Of a stretch of DNA of 49,902 nucleotides, positions 49,054 through 49,902 are shown piece by piece. This DNA is from Planctomyces sp. (GTDB taxonomy: Bacteria > Planctomycetota > Planctomycetia > Planctomycetales > Planctomycetaceae). Each line of letters opens with the position of its first letter. Position 1 is the stretch's first letter. The stretch is from the NCBI GenBank assembly GCA_005778115.1, contig SXKJ01000470.1:1-49902 (forward strand), in the 5' to 3' direction. The notes under the pieces were generated by a model. That model ran no database searches and was not told the origin of the DNA. It worked only from the letters and a program-made list of their open reading frames with translations. The translations under genes were made by a program, and so were the position numbers.

Positions 49054-49811
49054 CGGGGCGGGCTCGCCGGAGATCGAAGTTGCGAAGTGTTTGATTCAAA
49101 TCCGCGACCGCGAATGACCGGCAGATAGACCGAGCGGCAATGGAATCGTTGTTCGAGCATCTGGCCGCCGCGATCAAGTCCGCCGGTGTAACCTTCGGAG
49201 TTGCGTGCGACGACGGACTCGGTCGGCGGGGTGAGATCGAACTTGCCCGCCGTGGCCAGCATCGCATCGCGAACGGCCTCGGCGTCGAGTCGGCGCGGAG
49301 ACATCCGCCACAGCCAGGCGTTGTCTGGATCGCGTTGAAAGTTGTCCGTGTCATGCGTCGTGCTGAGCCGATACGAGTGGCTGAGCACCAGCCGCCGAAT
49401 CAGCCGCTTCACCGACCGGCCGTCCGCCACGAACGTGACCGCGAGATGATCGAGAAGTTCCGGATGACTGGGCCTCTGGCCCGAGACGCCAAAGTTGTCA
49501 GGCGTCGCGACCAGTCCGCGTCCGAACAAATGCTGCCAGACACGATTGACGATCACGCGCGCCGTCAGCGGGTTATCCGACGAGGCGATCCAGTCGGCCA
49601 GTTCCTCGCGGCCGCTGCCGGAGAATTCGTCGCCACGCTCGCCAGAGCGTGGGTCGGCTGAGGCCGCGACGTTGATGTCTTCGCCATCCACGGCCTGGCG
49701 ACCGTGGCTACGACGAACCGAGTGTCCCACGACCTGCACGAAGCCGCGCGGGACGGACTCACGTGTCAGTCGGCGCGCAAAACCAGCCAGTGAATCGGCA
49801 GATTTGAGGAG
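49038..49811 (-). pseudogene. DUF1553 fragment interrupted by a family A palindrome
   Basis: The open frame starts after TGA at 49812-49814 and reads VPRGFVQVVGHS, then a palindrome-encoded block, then GREELADWIASSDNPLTARV, GRGLVATPDNFGVSGQRPSH, LIRRLVLSHSYRLS and MSPRRLDAEAVRDAMLA. These are DUF1553 motifs. The frame loses its family character after RSVYLPVIRGR and stops at 49038, so the C-terminal 80 or so residues are missing. The N-terminal DUF1549/PSCyt part is also absent. It is a relic, perhaps cut by rearrangement. The last 90 bases of the window show nothing further. Confidence 0.7.
49628..49712. repeat. Family A palindrome inside the DUF1553 fragment
   Basis: CGTCGCCACGCTCGCCAGAG then CGTGG pairs with CCACGGCCTGGCGACCGTGG then CTACG across a 35-base centre. 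It is translated in frame between VPRGFVQVV and GREELADWI, two stretches that normally lie close together in DUF1553 proteins. Confidence 0.75.
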
Positions 49812-49902
49812 TCAAAACCAGCCAGCTTGAGAGAGGAGAGATTCGACTAGCAGACCTAACGGCGGCTTGTCCGCAGAGAGGGGTCTGTGATGTCGAACCA
49901 GC

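Overview
The window looks like a high-GC planctomycete chromosome (phylum Planctomycetota). The evidence is family content: DUF1552, DUF1592 and DUF1553 proteins, multi-haem PSCyt-type cytochromes, many exported sulfatases, a DUF6288-like protein, ThuA-like and sialate-O-acetylesterase-like proteins, and ECF sigma factors. Most secreted products carry Sec signal peptides and one has a Tat motif. No rRNA, tRNA, CRISPR array or intact phage was recognised. The genus cannot be read from the sequence.

Layout. 0-1.8 kb: the 3' end of a sugar-hydrolase-like gene, then a graveyard in which a truncated IS1182-type transposase abuts a truncated DUF3179-like gene. 1.9-3.7 kb (+): an EF-hand protein and an overlapping sigma / anti-sigma / periplasmic-sensor module resembling cnrHYX. 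4.1-37.1 kb (almost all on the - strand): a long secreted-catabolism region. It holds an ankyrin-acyltransferase fusion, a second sigma-factor pair, a double SASA-domain esterase, a ThuA-like protein, a soluble dehydrogenase-like propeller, a five-CxxCH cytochrome, DUF1552 and DUF1592 proteins, an esterase, a DUF6288-like protein, a DHDPS-family lyase with an enolase-superfamily enzyme, a sialidase-like protein, three sulfatases, an FAD oxidoreductase, an ATP-grasp protein, a uronate-dehydrogenase-like SDR and a glycoside-hydrolase-like protein. Together these suggest stripping and oxidation of sulfated, acetylated or uronic-acid-rich glycans. 37.6-39.4 kb: a PAS-AraC regulator followed by decayed genes.

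40.8-49.1 kb looks like a light/oxidative-stress regulon. It has a MerR-type regulator with a CarH/LitR-like cobalamin-binding domain that lacks both cobalamin-ligating histidines. Around it lie a predicted outer-membrane protein, FolE, a SOUL haem-binding protein, a 6-pyruvoyl-tetrahydropterin-synthase homologue, two small membrane proteins, Dps, a nonsense-riddled UV-damage endonuclease gene, a TIGR01777 epimerase and an SRPBCC protein. Similar motifs (core AAAnCGkyC) occur upstream of the regulator and between folE and the divergent membrane-protein gene. Immediately behind the regulator operon is a pseudogene that fuses the first residues of an FAD amine-oxidase-like gene to part of a DUF1295 gene; such families accompany LitR in other bacteria.

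The most unusual feature is a set of 35-130 bp palindromic elements between genes. Two families also sit inside reading frames. One 58-bp element (52/58 identical between copies) lies in the same orientation and frame in a cytochrome and a sulfatase and encodes nearly the same peptide in both. A second family lies in a DUF1553 frame and supplies the likely signal peptide of a PQQ-type propeller protein. This resembles the protein-coding palindromic elements known from Rickettsia.
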